This document shows, in pieces, positions 1 through 7,003 of a stretch of DNA of 8,288 nt. The notes beneath the pieces are model-generated. The model did no database searches, was not told the origin of the DNA, and was given only the letters and a program-made list of their open reading frames with translations. Position numbers and translations under genes: made by a program. The number at the start of each line of letters is the position of its first letter. Position 1 is the first letter of the stretch. Source of the stretch: Gorillibacterium sp. (GTDB lineage: Bacteria > Bacillota > Bacilli > Paenibacillales > NBRC-103111); assembly GCA_023511325.1 (NCBI GenBank), contig JAIMBU010000084.1, positions 1-8,288 on the forward strand, written 5' to 3'.

Positions 1-2
1 CC

Positions 3-65
3 ATAGGGAATGACATTCCCCAAAGTTTGACGCCATCGGTGTCTGTTAACGCTCCAGTAGCTTAA
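3..65 (+). CDS. Possible C-terminal tail of a forward gene entering from the left (partial)
   Basis: Only one forward frame stays open from the left edge. It reads IGNDIPQSLTPSVSVNAPVA and then TAA at 63-65. The composition (Pro, Ser, Val, Thr, Asn) would suit the end of a secreted or surface protein, but 20 residues cannot show a function. If real, the gene converges with the helicase gene, and the two stop codons overlap within the palindromic TTAA at 62-65. No terminator separates them. An open frame of 20 codons can arise by chance, so this is a weak call. What supports it is mainly that the other two forward frames are closed at once and that the space left of the helicase stop is otherwise unexplained. 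Confidence 0.25.
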   Translation: MGNDIPQSLTPSVSVNAPVA

Positions 66-2455
66 CGAAGAATCGTTGCGGGTTTCCATTCCTCTGGTAT
101 CAACATCTGATATTTAGGCTGAAGAAAACGATCATCCACCAGCATGAGCGTTCCCTGGTCTGTTTTGGTCCGAATGAGGCGTCCTCCCGCCTGAAGTACC
201 TTATTCATTCCTGGATACACATAGGCGTAATCGTAGCCGTTTTTTCCTACCTCGTCAAAGTACGTCCGAATAATATCTCGCTCCGTTCCGATTTGCGGCA
301 ATCCAACCCCAACGATGATCACACCGGTTAGTCTCTCGCCTGTCAAGTCAATACTTTCACCGAAGATACCCCCCATAACAGCAAAACCAATCAGTGGTCT
401 TTGCCGCCCTTCGTGAAACGCCGCTAGGTATGCCTGACGTTCCTCCTCCGACATGTGATTATTCTGCACGATAACCTCTGCGTCTAGCTCATACTTCATG
501 AACGACGCAAGTACTCCAAACATGTAATCATAGGATGGGAAGAATACAAGATAATTACCCAGATGTTGCTGAGTTAAATCGACAAGCTGCGCAGCGATCC
601 GTTCCTTGGTATGCTCCCGGTCCCGATAGCGTGTAGAAAGTGGGCTGATGAAGACACTTAATTGCTCCTGATAAAAAGGGGAAGGGAAGGACACGGCATA
701 ATCCTCCGGCTCACCTCCCAACAAATCCTGAAAATAAGAAAGCGGCGCTAAGGTAGCCGAGAAAAAGACGGTAGAGCGAAAACCCTTCCCTGCTTTCTGA
801 AGCAACCGCGAAGGATCTAGGCAGAATAGCTTAACGCTTAGCTCTCCTTTAACCAATTCCGTAATCGTCACATAACGTTCATCATAATCGGCGGCAATCC
901 GGACAAAGTGGCGCACCGCAAAATAAATATCCAGCAGTTGCACTGTCCCTTCTGTCCCCTCTATTCCTGTTGGTGCTATTGCTCCGGCATTGCCTGACGC
1001 AAGCTCTCGCTCGGCCACGATCAGGAATGCGGTCAGTAGTTCAACCAGCTCCTGCGGCAGTTCGCGGTTCACTTGTGCGTGTGTTCTCCTTATGGCGTTC
1101 ATACCGTTCACACCTAAACCTCCGTCTGCTTGAGTAGCAGTGCTCGAGTTTGTTGCAGTGTAATCTTTTTTCACTTTAATTAGGAAGTGATTTATCGCAT
1201 GTGCAGCCGCATAGAGTCCGTGATTCCTTCCTTTATAGGTACGCTGTAACGCCAGAAAAGCAGCCTTAGCCACCTCAGCAGAGTACATCTCCCGCGCCCG
1301 ATCGACTAGGTTGTGAGCTTCATCAATAAGTAAGGCAGTATGCCGCTTCTCTTCCTCCCAAAGCCGCTTGAGTGAAACGCGAGGATCGAAAATATAGTTA
1401 TAATCGCAGACCACAACATCTGCCGCATAAGCGGCATCAAGAGCGAATTCAAAGGGACATACCCGATGCTTACGAGCATAAGCTTCAATTACACTCCGAT
1501 TCAACCGTGTTTCATTCGTTAGTAAATCAAGAAGTGCACCGTTCAACCGATCATAATGACCATCTGCGAATGGACAGCTTTCTTTGCGGCAATCCACTTT
1601 AACTTGAAAGCAGATCTTATCTTTAGCCGTCAAAGTCACGCTCCACATATGCAGCCCCTTCTGCTCCATCAGCGAGATCGCCTCTTCAGCAGCCGTCCGC
1701 GTCAAGGTCTTCGCGGTCAAATAGAACAAACGCCGCAGCACCCCCTCCCCAATCGCTTTGATCGTCGGAAAAAGTGTGGACATCGTCTTGCCCATTCCTG
1801 TTGGTGCCCCAGCGAAGAGTCTTCGGCTATCCAGATGCGTCTTGTATACCGCCCCAGCGAAAGCCCGCTGACCGCGGCGGTATGCTTCATAAGGGAAGCT
1901 AAGCGCTTTGATGCTGGCATCTCGCTCCCGACTGTGCCGCAGCTCGACAAAAGCCCGAGGCGCATAACCTCGCACCATCTCCCAGATGTGCTCTGTCAGC
2001 GCATCCAAGGAATAAACCCGTTCGAATCGCTTCATTTCTTCAGTCTGAATTTGATAATACGTGAGTTGTACTCGCATAGAGGGCAAGCCCTCCTTAACCG
2101 CATACATGTAGGCATAACATTGGGCTTGGGCCCAATGAACGGGATAAGTCTCTTCAGCTATATAGGAAAGATCACCGGATGTAGATTTGATCTCATCAAT
2201 TGTAGGCATGTCGCCTTCATGAAACAAAATCCCATCTGCACGACCCTCGAGGTTAAAGACAACTTCTTCATATAGAAGCTCCGTCTTCAAAGAAACCTCT
2301 CTGCCATCGCCATCCTTGTAATGCTTCTGCACCTGCTGATGAGCCTTCGTCCCTTCTTGAAGCGCCACCGCATGCTTAAAACCGGATTCGATACTACCCG
2401 TTAGGTATACATATTCCACTAGCTTTCTTGCAGAGATACGTACAGTCTCGGCCAC
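62..2455 (-). CDS. ATP-dependent DNA helicase, DinG/XPD (Rad3) type, with N-terminal RecB/Cas4-like nuclease domain
   Basis: Predicted SF2 5'-3' DNA helicase for repair or recombination in the cytoplasm. Residues are numbered from the TTG at 2470. The N-terminal 130 residues match a PD-(D/E)XK nuclease of the RecB/Cas4 kind: H44, GRADG with D79, the IDEIK motif with E93 and K95, then Q117 and Y121 (QxxxY). The helicase follows: Walker A GAPTGMGKT (221-229), four cysteines C287, C294, C299 and C338 placed as in the XPD/DinG iron-sulfur domain, DEAH box at 383-386, an FFSAT motif, GIFGESIDL (motif V), and QAGGRLIRT (760-768, motif VI). No core motif is missing. I prefer GTG at 2455 as start: GGTGAT (2459-2464) is a ribosome binding site 7 nt away, and translation from there begins MAETVRIS. 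TTG at 2470 is the longer alternative. Unlike B. subtilis DinG, the extra domain is not a DnaQ-type exonuclease. A LexA box upstream predicts SOS control. The exact substrate is unknown. Confidence 0.92.
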   Translation of the reverse strand: MAETVRISARKLVEYVYLTGSIESGFKHAVALQEGTKAHQQVQKHYKDGDGREVSLKTELLYEEVVFNLEGRADGILFHEGDMPTIDEIKSTSGDLSYIAEETYPVHWAQAQCYAYMYAVKEGLPSMRVQLTYYQIQTEEMKRFERVYSLDALTEHIWEMVRGYAPRAFVELRHSRERDASIKALSFPYEAYRRGQRAFAGAVYKTHLDSRRLFAGAPTGMGKTMSTLFPTIKAIGEGVLRRLFYLTAKTLTRTAAEEAISLMEQKGLHMWSVTLTAKDKICFQVKVDCRKESCPFADGHYDRLNGALLDLLTNETRLNRSVIEAYARKHRVCPFEFALDAAYAADVVVCDYNYIFDPRVSLKRLWEEEKRHTALLIDEAHNLVDRAREMYSAEVAKAAFLALQRTYKGRNHGLYAAAHAINHFLIKVKKDYTATNSSTATQADGGLGVNGMNAIRRTHAQVNRELPQELVELLTAFLIVAERELASGNAGAIAPTGIEGTEGTVQLLDIYFAVRHFVRIAADYDERYVTITELVKGELSVKLFCLDPSRLLQKAGKGFRSTVFFSATLAPLSYFQDLLGGEPEDYAVSFPSPFYQEQLSVFISPLSTRYRDREHTKERIAAQLVDLTQQHLGNYLVFFPSYDYMFGVLASFMKYELDAEVIVQNNHMSEEERQAYLAAFHEGRQRPLIGFAVMGGIFGESIDLTGERLTGVIIVGVGLPQIGTERDIIRTYFDEVGKNGYDYAYVYPGMNKVLQAGGRLIRTKTDQGTLMLVDDRFLQPKYQMLIPEEWKPATILR

Positions 2456-2487
2456 ACAATCACCCACCAAATTATTTTATATAAGAA

Positions 2488-2501
2488 AGAACGTATGTTC
2501 G
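2488..2501 (-). promoter_or_regulatory. LexA (DinR) box upstream of the helicase gene
   Basis: The minus strand reads CGAACATACGTTCT. The Bacillus-type LexA consensus is CGAACRNRYGTTYC, so 13 of 14 positions fit and only the last base differs. The core GAAC-N4-GTTC dyad is intact. The box starts 32 nt upstream of the preferred GTG start, where bound LexA would block initiation or early elongation. This is sequence matching plus known LexA biology; binding has not been shown. Confidence 0.7.
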
Positions 2502-2515
2502 TCATTATCGATCTC

Positions 2516-2545
2516 AGTATACCATTCCAAAATACTTATTGACAG
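2516..2545 (-). promoter_or_regulatory. Candidate promoter for the helicase gene
   Basis: Minus strand: CTGTCA (2540-2545, 4/6 to TTGACA), an 18-nt spacer, and TATACT (2516-2521, 5/6 to TATAAT). This gives a leader of about 54 nt with the LexA box just after the expected transcription start. A second candidate is ATGACG (2500-2505), 18 nt, TATAAA (2476-2481). That one would place the LexA box between -35 and -10, but would leave a leader of only about 14 nt. I cannot choose firmly between them. Confidence 0.4.
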
Positions 2546-2567
2546 ACGCTTGCATTATGCTTATATT
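2539..2567 (+). promoter_or_regulatory. SigA-like promoter of the regulator-efflux operon
   Basis: A perfect -35 TTGACA (2539-2544) is followed by a 17-nt spacer and TATATT (2562-2567, 5/6). Transcription should begin near 2574, inside the dyad cluster described next. The -35 overlaps the -35 of the candidate reverse promoter, so the two directions would compete for polymerase. Confidence 0.75.
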
Positions 2568-2569
2568 CA

Positions 2570-2600
2570 ATCTGTAATCCAGATCATTCTGTAAAACAGA
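2570..2600. promoter_or_regulatory. Tandem dyad, probable operator of the ArsR-like regulator
   Basis: Two neighbouring inverted repeats: ATCTG-N5-CAGAT (2570-2584) and TCTGT-N3-ACAGA (2588-2600). Their centres are 17 bp apart. The outer arms also pair as AATCTGT (2569-2575) with ACAGATT (2596-2602). They sit at the predicted transcription start and end just before the ribosome binding site (AAAGGAG, 2603-2609). A repressor bound here would stop initiation of its own operon. Autoregulation is inferred from position and symmetry. Confidence 0.5.
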
Positions 2601-2623
2601 TTAAAGGAGATTCCGATTCAATT

Positions 2624-3100
2624 ATGGACAATAAACATCGGACTGAGCCCGTTACGATTACTGCGGAACAGAGCAAGCTTCTTCACAGCGCGTTGCGCAT
2701 TAGAATCCTCCGCGTTCTTGAGGACGAAGCCCGCACCTCCAAGCAGGTCGCCGACTTGCTACAAAAGACTCCTGGAAATGTCCACTATCATATTCAAAAG
2801 CTATATGATGGCGGACTGCTTAAGTTAGTAGGAACCCAGATTGTGGGCGGCGTTGTAGAGAAGTACTATCGCTCGATCGGTTCCATGTTTCGTGCCGCTG
2901 ATTTCCCTGAATATCAATTCATCCAAGACAAATCAAAAAACCGTTTTGCTACCCGCCTCTACTTATCTGATGCGGAACGAGTCGAGCTGCTGGCAGAATT
3001 CGATGACCTTTTGTCACGCTGGGAGAACAGACAGACGAGTGGTGACGAATACGGCATCTCGATCACACTTGGTAGAGTGCACGAGGAGAGCTCGTCATAG
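2624..3100 (+). CDS. ArsR-like winged-helix transcriptional regulator
   Basis: 158-residue DNA-binding protein. The winged-helix domain covers about residues 12-85: SALRIRILRVL is the first helix, TSKQVADLL the second, and TPGNVHYHIQKLYDGGLL (49-66) the recognition helix with the NVxYHIxKL pattern typical of HTH_20/ArsR proteins. GGVVEKYY (75-82) forms the wing. The rest, with YLSDAERVELLAEFDDLLSRW (113-133), is probably a helical dimerisation or sensing part. There is no CxC metal motif and no cysteine at all, so it is unlikely to be a classical metal sensor. It lies 86 nt before the MFS exporter gene with no terminator between, which suggests it controls drug or toxin efflux. The ribosome binding site AAAGGAG (2603-2609) is 14 nt from the ATG, longer than usual, and no better in-frame start is visible, so translation may be weak. 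The ligand is unknown. Confidence 0.85.
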   Translation: MDNKHRTEPVTITAEQSKLLHSALRIRILRVLEDEARTSKQVADLLQKTPGNVHYHIQKLYDGGLLKLVGTQIVGGVVEKYYRSIGSMFRAADFPEYQFIQDKSKNRFATRLYLSDAERVELLAEFDDLLSRWENRQTSGDEYGISITLGRVHEESSS

Positions 3101-3186
3101 TCTTACCGCGGATATTTTCACCCTCCTCTGGAATCCAGCTTGCCCATTATGAAGTTACCGATCCAATGACCTGAAGGAGGCAACTG

Positions 3187-4536
3187 ATGCAACCCTTATT
3201 GGAAGGCGAGACCAAACCGCCTCACCCCCTACGTAATTTTACCTTGCCGTTTACAAATTCACGGACATTTCCTTGTCTTTGGCTGGGTCAACTGGTTTCA
3301 GTACTGGGAAGCTCGATTACCACCACGATTCTGCCCCTCGTCGTGCTTTCCCTTACGGGCTCAACCCTGTCTGCAGGTCTCATCCTATCGGTTTACATGC
3401 TATTCATTGTATTGGCTTTGCCATTATCGGGCTTCATGGTTGACCGGTATGATCGTATCCGGCTGATGCTGCTCTCTGACCTCGCTCGTTTTCTCATCAT
3501 GGCTGCAGCAGCGACGTTCGCTTTTACCGACCATATCAGCATGGGGATTCTCTATGTACTGGTGGGTCTGTATGGCCTGATGGATGGGATCTTCCATCCT
3601 GCCTATGCAGCGGTACGGGCTCAGGTGTTTACACCTGACATTCGCAACGCAGCCAATGCTGTCTCCCAGCTCGGCAATCAAGGGATCCGGCTGATGGGTC
3701 CGAGCATTGGAGGACTGCTGCTGACGTTTGCTTCGGCTGGCTTCGGCTTTGGACTGGATGCGCTGACTTATGCCATTTCCTTTTGCTGCCTTGGCTTATT
3801 GCGCCGCAGGTTGGTGAATCCCTTCTCCAAAACAGCCCAGCCCTCTCCAACGAATGAAGCTAACCCCGAGGATAGCAACACTGCCGCAAGTGCGATTGCG
3901 GCTTCCAGTGATAAGCCGTCTACCCCTTCCAGCTCGTGGAAGAAGGATTTTACCGAGGGTATCTTGATTCTCCGCAGCCACCCTTGGCTATGGATTACCA
4001 TCCTCGCCTTTTCTTTTATCAACATATGCTTTGCTGGTGTAACGGCTGTGCTCATTCCTTGGCTATTCAAAATCCATCATGGCTTTGATCCCAGACTGTA
4101 CGGCTATGCTGTCACTTGCTCGGGTGTAGGAGCTATTCTTGCTGCTGCCGTCTTTGGTTCCCGCCCCCGTTGGCGCCATCGCGGACTCCTTGCCTACGGA
4201 GGTGCGTTGCTAAGTGGAATCGCGCTGTTCACGATGACCCTCGTTCCATCCGCTGCTGGTCTCGCTGCACTATTCACACTTGAGGGCTTCGGCATTATGA
4301 TCTTCGGACTGATTTGGGAAACAAGTTTACAGGAGCTCGTCCCGCCGGAGGCCTTTGGACGTGTGGCTAGTCTGGACATGCTTGGATCGTTTGCACTCTT
4401 GCCCATCGGTTATATTCTGATCGGTTGGCTGGCTGAAGTCATCGGTGGTATTCCAACCATTGCTATCTTCTCCTCCATCGGGATTGTTACCATTATTGGC
4501 ATCCTTGCCGTTCCGGCGATCCGCCGTTTCCAGTAA
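3187..4536 (+). CDS. MFS transporter, DHA3 (macrolide-efflux-like) family
   Basis: 449-residue inner-membrane secondary transporter, probably a proton-driven exporter. The pattern is two six-helix halves. The loop between TM2 and TM3 carries motif A-like GFMVDRYDRIR (82-92, with D86, R87 and R90). The C-terminal half has LQELVPPEAFGRVASLD (381-397), a stretch typical of MFS_3/DHA3 proteins such as Mef-type pumps. The first 26 residues are cytoplasmic and carry no signal peptide. The linker between the halves (about 211-253) is unusually low in complexity, rich in Ser, Pro, Ala and Thr. The start is firm: GAAGGAGG (3173-3180) lies 6 nt before the ATG. It follows the ArsR-like regulator in the same direction, so the two are probably co-transcribed from the promoter at 2539. 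The substrate cannot be read from sequence. A macrolide or another hydrophobic compound is possible by family, but these pumps are often annotated too specifically. Confidence 0.88.
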   Translation: MQPLLEGETKPPHPLRNFTLPFTNSRTFPCLWLGQLVSVLGSSITTTILPLVVLSLTGSTLSAGLILSVYMLFIVLALPLSGFMVDRYDRIRLMLLSDLARFLIMAAAATFAFTDHISMGILYVLVGLYGLMDGIFHPAYAAVRAQVFTPDIRNAANAVSQLGNQGIRLMGPSIGGLLLTFASAGFGFGLDALTYAISFCCLGLLRRRLVNPFSKTAQPSPTNEANPEDSNTAASAIAASSDKPSTPSSSWKKDFTEGILILRSHPWLWITILAFSFINICFAGVTAVLIPWLFKIHHGFDPRLYGYAVTCSGVGAILAAAVFGSRPRWRHRGLLAYGGALLSGIALFTMTLVPSAAGLAALFTLEGFGIMIFGLIWETSLQELVPPEAFGRVASLDMLGSFALLPIGYILIGWLAEVIGGIPTIAIFSSIGIVTIIGILAVPAIRRFQ

Positions 4537-4566
4537 TTATTGAAGATAAGTTCCGCTAACTACCTT

Positions 4567-4595
4567 TTGACAATTGACTTCCAGCAGAGCATAAT
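4567..4595 (+). promoter_or_regulatory. SigA-like promoter of the LTA synthase-like gene
   Basis: A perfect TTGACA (4567-4572), an exact 17-nt spacer, and CATAAT (4590-4595, 5/6). It begins 31 nt after the MFS stop codon and predicts a leader of about 80 nt. The gene can therefore be expressed independently of the efflux operon. Confidence 0.7.
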
Positions 4596-4623
4596 GGGAA
4601 AGACCTTTATTCATCTGTGCATA

Positions 4624-4662
4624 AGGCCTACAGACTATTGCGCGCTGTAAGCCTGTTTATTT
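4624..4662 (+). terminator. Terminator-like hairpin in the leader of the LTA synthase-like gene
   Basis: AGGCCTACAG (4624-4633) pairs with CTGTAAGCCT (4645-4654) at 9 of 10 positions around an 11-nt loop, and is followed by GTTTATTT. It may end the efflux operon. It also lies about 22 nt downstream of the expected start of the 4567 promoter and just before the ribosome binding site, so transcripts from that promoter must pass it. The U-tract is interrupted, so termination would be partial: an attenuator or a leaky terminator. I see no leader peptide or riboswitch core. Confidence 0.4.
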
Positions 4663-4681
4663 CGAAAGGAGTCATGTTGAG

Positions 4682-6580
4682 ATGTCTTATCTACTTAAGC
4701 TTCGTCGTATTCTTGCAAAACCGTTCATCTTTTTCTCTATCATTATGATTCTCAAAAGCTATCTAGCTTGGATTGTTCTGTTCAACGATAATGGTACCCT
4801 ACTGAATATATTACTAACAGAAATGCCAGTAATCTGGATTCTGTTCTGCCTGGTTGAATGGCTCGCTACAAAGCGTAAGTTAGGAATCTATTTGGGAATT
4901 AACTTGCTCGTTACTGGCCTGTTCTTCTCCGTTGTCATGTACTATAAATATTATGGTGTTATTGCAACCTACCATGCGCTAGAGCAAGTAAACCAAGTCA
5001 CCGCTGTCAAGAATAGTGTTTTCTCGTTACTTCAGCCCTATTATCTATTGCTTTTTCTCGACGTTGTCGTCTTAACCGTCTATCTACTCCGCAGCAAGAA
5101 GGCTCCAATATGGAAGAAATACGCTGCTGTCAAGGAAAAACGTGGAGTGGTTACCGCTCTATTCGCGATCTCGGTGTTTCTCTGTTTGTTTAATATTCTT
5201 CCCAACCGGGCAAGTATGAGCGAGCTGAAGAAAGCTGAGCAGATGGGCATTATCGGCTATGAGGCTTATACGATTCTTGCCGATGATGAACAGCAGAAGC
5301 CGATTAGTCTGCAGGATATCAACCAAGGTGTTATCAATCAGGCAAAGGGAATTACCGATCCTGCTAGTCCGCAATACTGGCAAGCTGGCAAGAAGAAGAA
5401 CGTCATCGTGTTACAGATGGAATCCCTACAGAATTTCCTCATCGACCTGAAGGTAGATGGTCAAGAGGTCACCCCTAACCTTAACAAGCTGGTTAAAGAA
5501 AATTTTTATTTCTCTAACTTCTACCAACAGGTTGGGCAGGGCAATACTTCGGATGCAGAGTTTGTTTCCAATACCTCCTTTTACATTCCGCGTCGTGGTG
5601 CGGCCACCATGTCTTATGCGAATAAAGAGCTTCCAAGTATGCCGAAGCTCATGCAGGCCCAAGGCTATGATACGGCAACCTTCCATACGAATGTAGTGGA
5701 ATTCTGGAACCGAAGCGGTCTTTACAAAGCACTTGGCTTTAATCGCTATTATGATCAAGCCTTCTTTGGCACCGAGGACACCGTGTTCTTCGGCTCATCG
5801 GATGAGGTACTCTATGCCAAAACTTCGGCTGAATTGAAAAAAATGAGTGAAACCGGCAAGCCGTTTTATGTCCAGGTCATCTCGATGACTGCACATCATC
5901 CTTTTACAACCCCAGCAGAGAAAGATAAGATCACACTGCCCGAGGAATATCAGGATAACTTTGTTGGCAACTACCTGCGGGCTCAAAGCTATGCGGATTA
6001 TGCCCTTGGTAAATTCATCGAACAATTAAAGGCAGACGGTCTCTGGGAGGACAGCATCCTCTTGATCTATGGTGATCATGTCGGCCTACCCATGTACTCC
6101 TTAGAGAGCAACGAAAAGGAATTATTAGATAAACTTGTTGGCCGTGACTATGGCTTCGCTGATATGTTTAATATTCCCTTTATTATTGCTTCCCCAGGCA
6201 TCACATCTCCCATTGAATTTAAGCAGATGGGTGGAGAGATTGATATTATGCCAACCATCGCCAACCTGACAGGTGTCTCACTTGATGATCACCTGCATTT
6301 CGGTCAGGATTTGTTGAACCAGAAGAGCAACCTACTTCCGCAGCGTTACTATCTGCCTACAGGCTCTCTGCTCAGCAATAATGGTTTGTTCATCCCAGGA
6401 AGCAGCTATGAGGATGGCACTCAATACCCGCTTGCTGATGGCTTTATCAAGGATTCGGGAGTTACCCAAGACGAGTACAATCGAGCGCTTCACCTGCTTA
6501 ATCTCTCCGACAGCTATGTCACGCAACTTCCTGATCTTGAACCTGCTCCTGAAAAGGACGATAAGGATAAGTCAGAATAA
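4682..6580 (+). CDS. LTA synthase-family membrane phosphoglycerol transferase (LtaS/YfnI/YqgS type)
   Basis: 632-residue polytopic membrane enzyme of the sulfatase/alkaline phosphatase superfamily. Members move glycerol-phosphate from phosphatidylglycerol onto a glycolipid anchor or a growing lipoteichoic acid chain, outside the membrane. Five membrane segments are visible at about 13-35, 39-60, 68-88, 118-136 and 155-173, then a linker and the extracellular catalytic domain (about 238-545). Metal and active-site residues are present: E247 in LQMES, the threonine nucleophile T289 in GNTSDAEF, W342 and R344 in FWNR, H405 in TAHHPF, and D465/H466 in YGDH. The charged tail after 615 has no obvious role. 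The start is set by AAAGGAG (4665-4671), 10 nt before the ATG, and by the usual short basic N-terminus. The ATG at 4674 is out of frame. Paralogues (main synthase, primase, stress-induced synthase) share these motifs, so which one this is cannot be decided here. It stands alone with its own promoter and terminator. Confidence 0.93.
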   Translation: MSYLLKLRRILAKPFIFFSIIMILKSYLAWIVLFNDNGTLLNILLTEMPVIWILFCLVEWLATKRKLGIYLGINLLVTGLFFSVVMYYKYYGVIATYHALEQVNQVTAVKNSVFSLLQPYYLLLFLDVVVLTVYLLRSKKAPIWKKYAAVKEKRGVVTALFAISVFLCLFNILPNRASMSELKKAEQMGIIGYEAYTILADDEQQKPISLQDINQGVINQAKGITDPASPQYWQAGKKKNVIVLQMESLQNFLIDLKVDGQEVTPNLNKLVKENFYFSNFYQQVGQGNTSDAEFVSNTSFYIPRRGAATMSYANKELPSMPKLMQAQGYDTATFHTNVVEFWNRSGLYKALGFNRYYDQAFFGTEDTVFFGSSDEVLYAKTSAELKKMSETGKPFYVQVISMTAHHPFTTPAEKDKITLPEEYQDNFVGNYLRAQSYADYALGKFIEQLKADGLWEDSILLIYGDHVGLPMYSLESNEKELLDKLVGRDYGFADMFNIPFIIASPGITSPIEFKQMGGEIDIMPTIANLTGVSLDDHLHFGQDLLNQKSNLLPQRYYLPTGSLLSNNGLFIPGSSYEDGTQYPLADGFIKDSGVTQDEYNRALHLLNLSDSYVTQLPDLEPAPEKDDKDKSE

Positions 6581-6645
6581 CTCGCTGCGCTAATCATACG
6601 CGAATATAAAGAGTAATTAGCTTAGCCTTCACTAATAACGTCATG

Positions 6646-6698
6646 AAGACCGCTGTTCTCTCCGCCTGCTTACAGGTGGGAGAACAGCGGTCTTTTTC
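6646..6698 (+). terminator. Strong intrinsic terminator of the LTA synthase-like gene
   Basis: The left arm (6646-6668, starting AAGACCGCTGTTCTC) pairs with the right arm (6673-6694, ending GAGAACAGCGGTCTT) around the loop CTTA. About 22 base pairs form, with one bulged T and one G-U pair. TTTTT (6693-6697) follows. It lies 66 nt after the stop codon. The 5' arm also starts with AAGA, giving little A-tract for the reverse strand, so it acts mainly forwards. Confidence 0.92.
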
Positions 6699-6867
6699 AT
6701 AGGGATAGAATCCTTTATCTTTAAAAGTTCAGACTGTCGAGAAATTAGCCGATTCGAGAATATCTCAACTTAACTCGGCCCTTACTAATAAGGTTACAGG
6801 CTAAACAGTTATATCAACCATCTAGAAACCCTACTTCTAATCAACATCTTCAGCCCAGCGGAGGATG

Positions 6868-6944
6868 CTAACTGCATTTCCTACATCTAATTCAGTGCTC
6901 TTAGCTTCCTAGAAGAATCTAACTGCATTTCCTACATCTAATTC
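6868..6944. repeat. Exact 26-bp direct repeat, period 51 bp, with a degraded third copy
   Basis: The 26-bp unit at 6868-6893 (begins CTAACTGCATTTCC, ends TACATCTAATTC) is repeated without change at 6919-6944. A degraded copy precedes it: CCTACTTCTAAT (6830-6841) against CCTACATCTAAT (6880-6891), 50 bp apart. The spacer sequences are only loosely alike, so the conserved block seems to matter more than the rest. Confidence 0.85.
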
Positions 6945-7003
6945 GGTTGATTTAGCCGCATTGGGACGAAATGGGCTTAAATAGATGTACCTTTTGCAGG
7001 TAG
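6919..7003. repeat. Long imperfect palindrome (REP-like stem-loop) containing the second repeat copy
   Basis: Arms pair in steps: CTAACTGCA (6919-6927) with TGCAGGTAG (6995-7003, one mismatch), TACATCTA (6933-6940) with TAGATGTA (6982-6989), ATTTAGCC (6950-6957) with GGCTTAAAT (6974-6982), and CATT (6959-6962) with AATG (6970-6973), around the loop GGGACGA. An internal loop opposes TTTCC to CCTTT. The shape resembles repetitive extragenic palindromes. No U-tract follows, so it is not a terminator. Confidence 0.65.

Noticed and set aside
6..20. Perfect inverted repeat GGGAATG-A-CATTCCC at the left edge, operator-like
   Set aside because: It lies at the 3' end of the helicase gene, away from any visible promoter, and may be inside a coding tail. 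A 7-bp dyad alone is not enough.
1556..2275. Forward 239-codon open frame across the helicase gene
   Set aside because: It is fully antisense to a gene with clear conserved motifs, has no ribosome binding site and shows no domain-like composition.
3128..3138. Palindrome CTGGA-A-TCCAG between the regulator and pump genes, possible operator or terminator
   Set aside because: Too short for a terminator, without a T-run, and there is no promoter next to it. Probably chance.
4602..4681. Riboswitch in the LTA synthase-like leader
   Set aside because: The leader is only about 80 nt, contains one simple hairpin and shows no recognisable conserved aptamer core.
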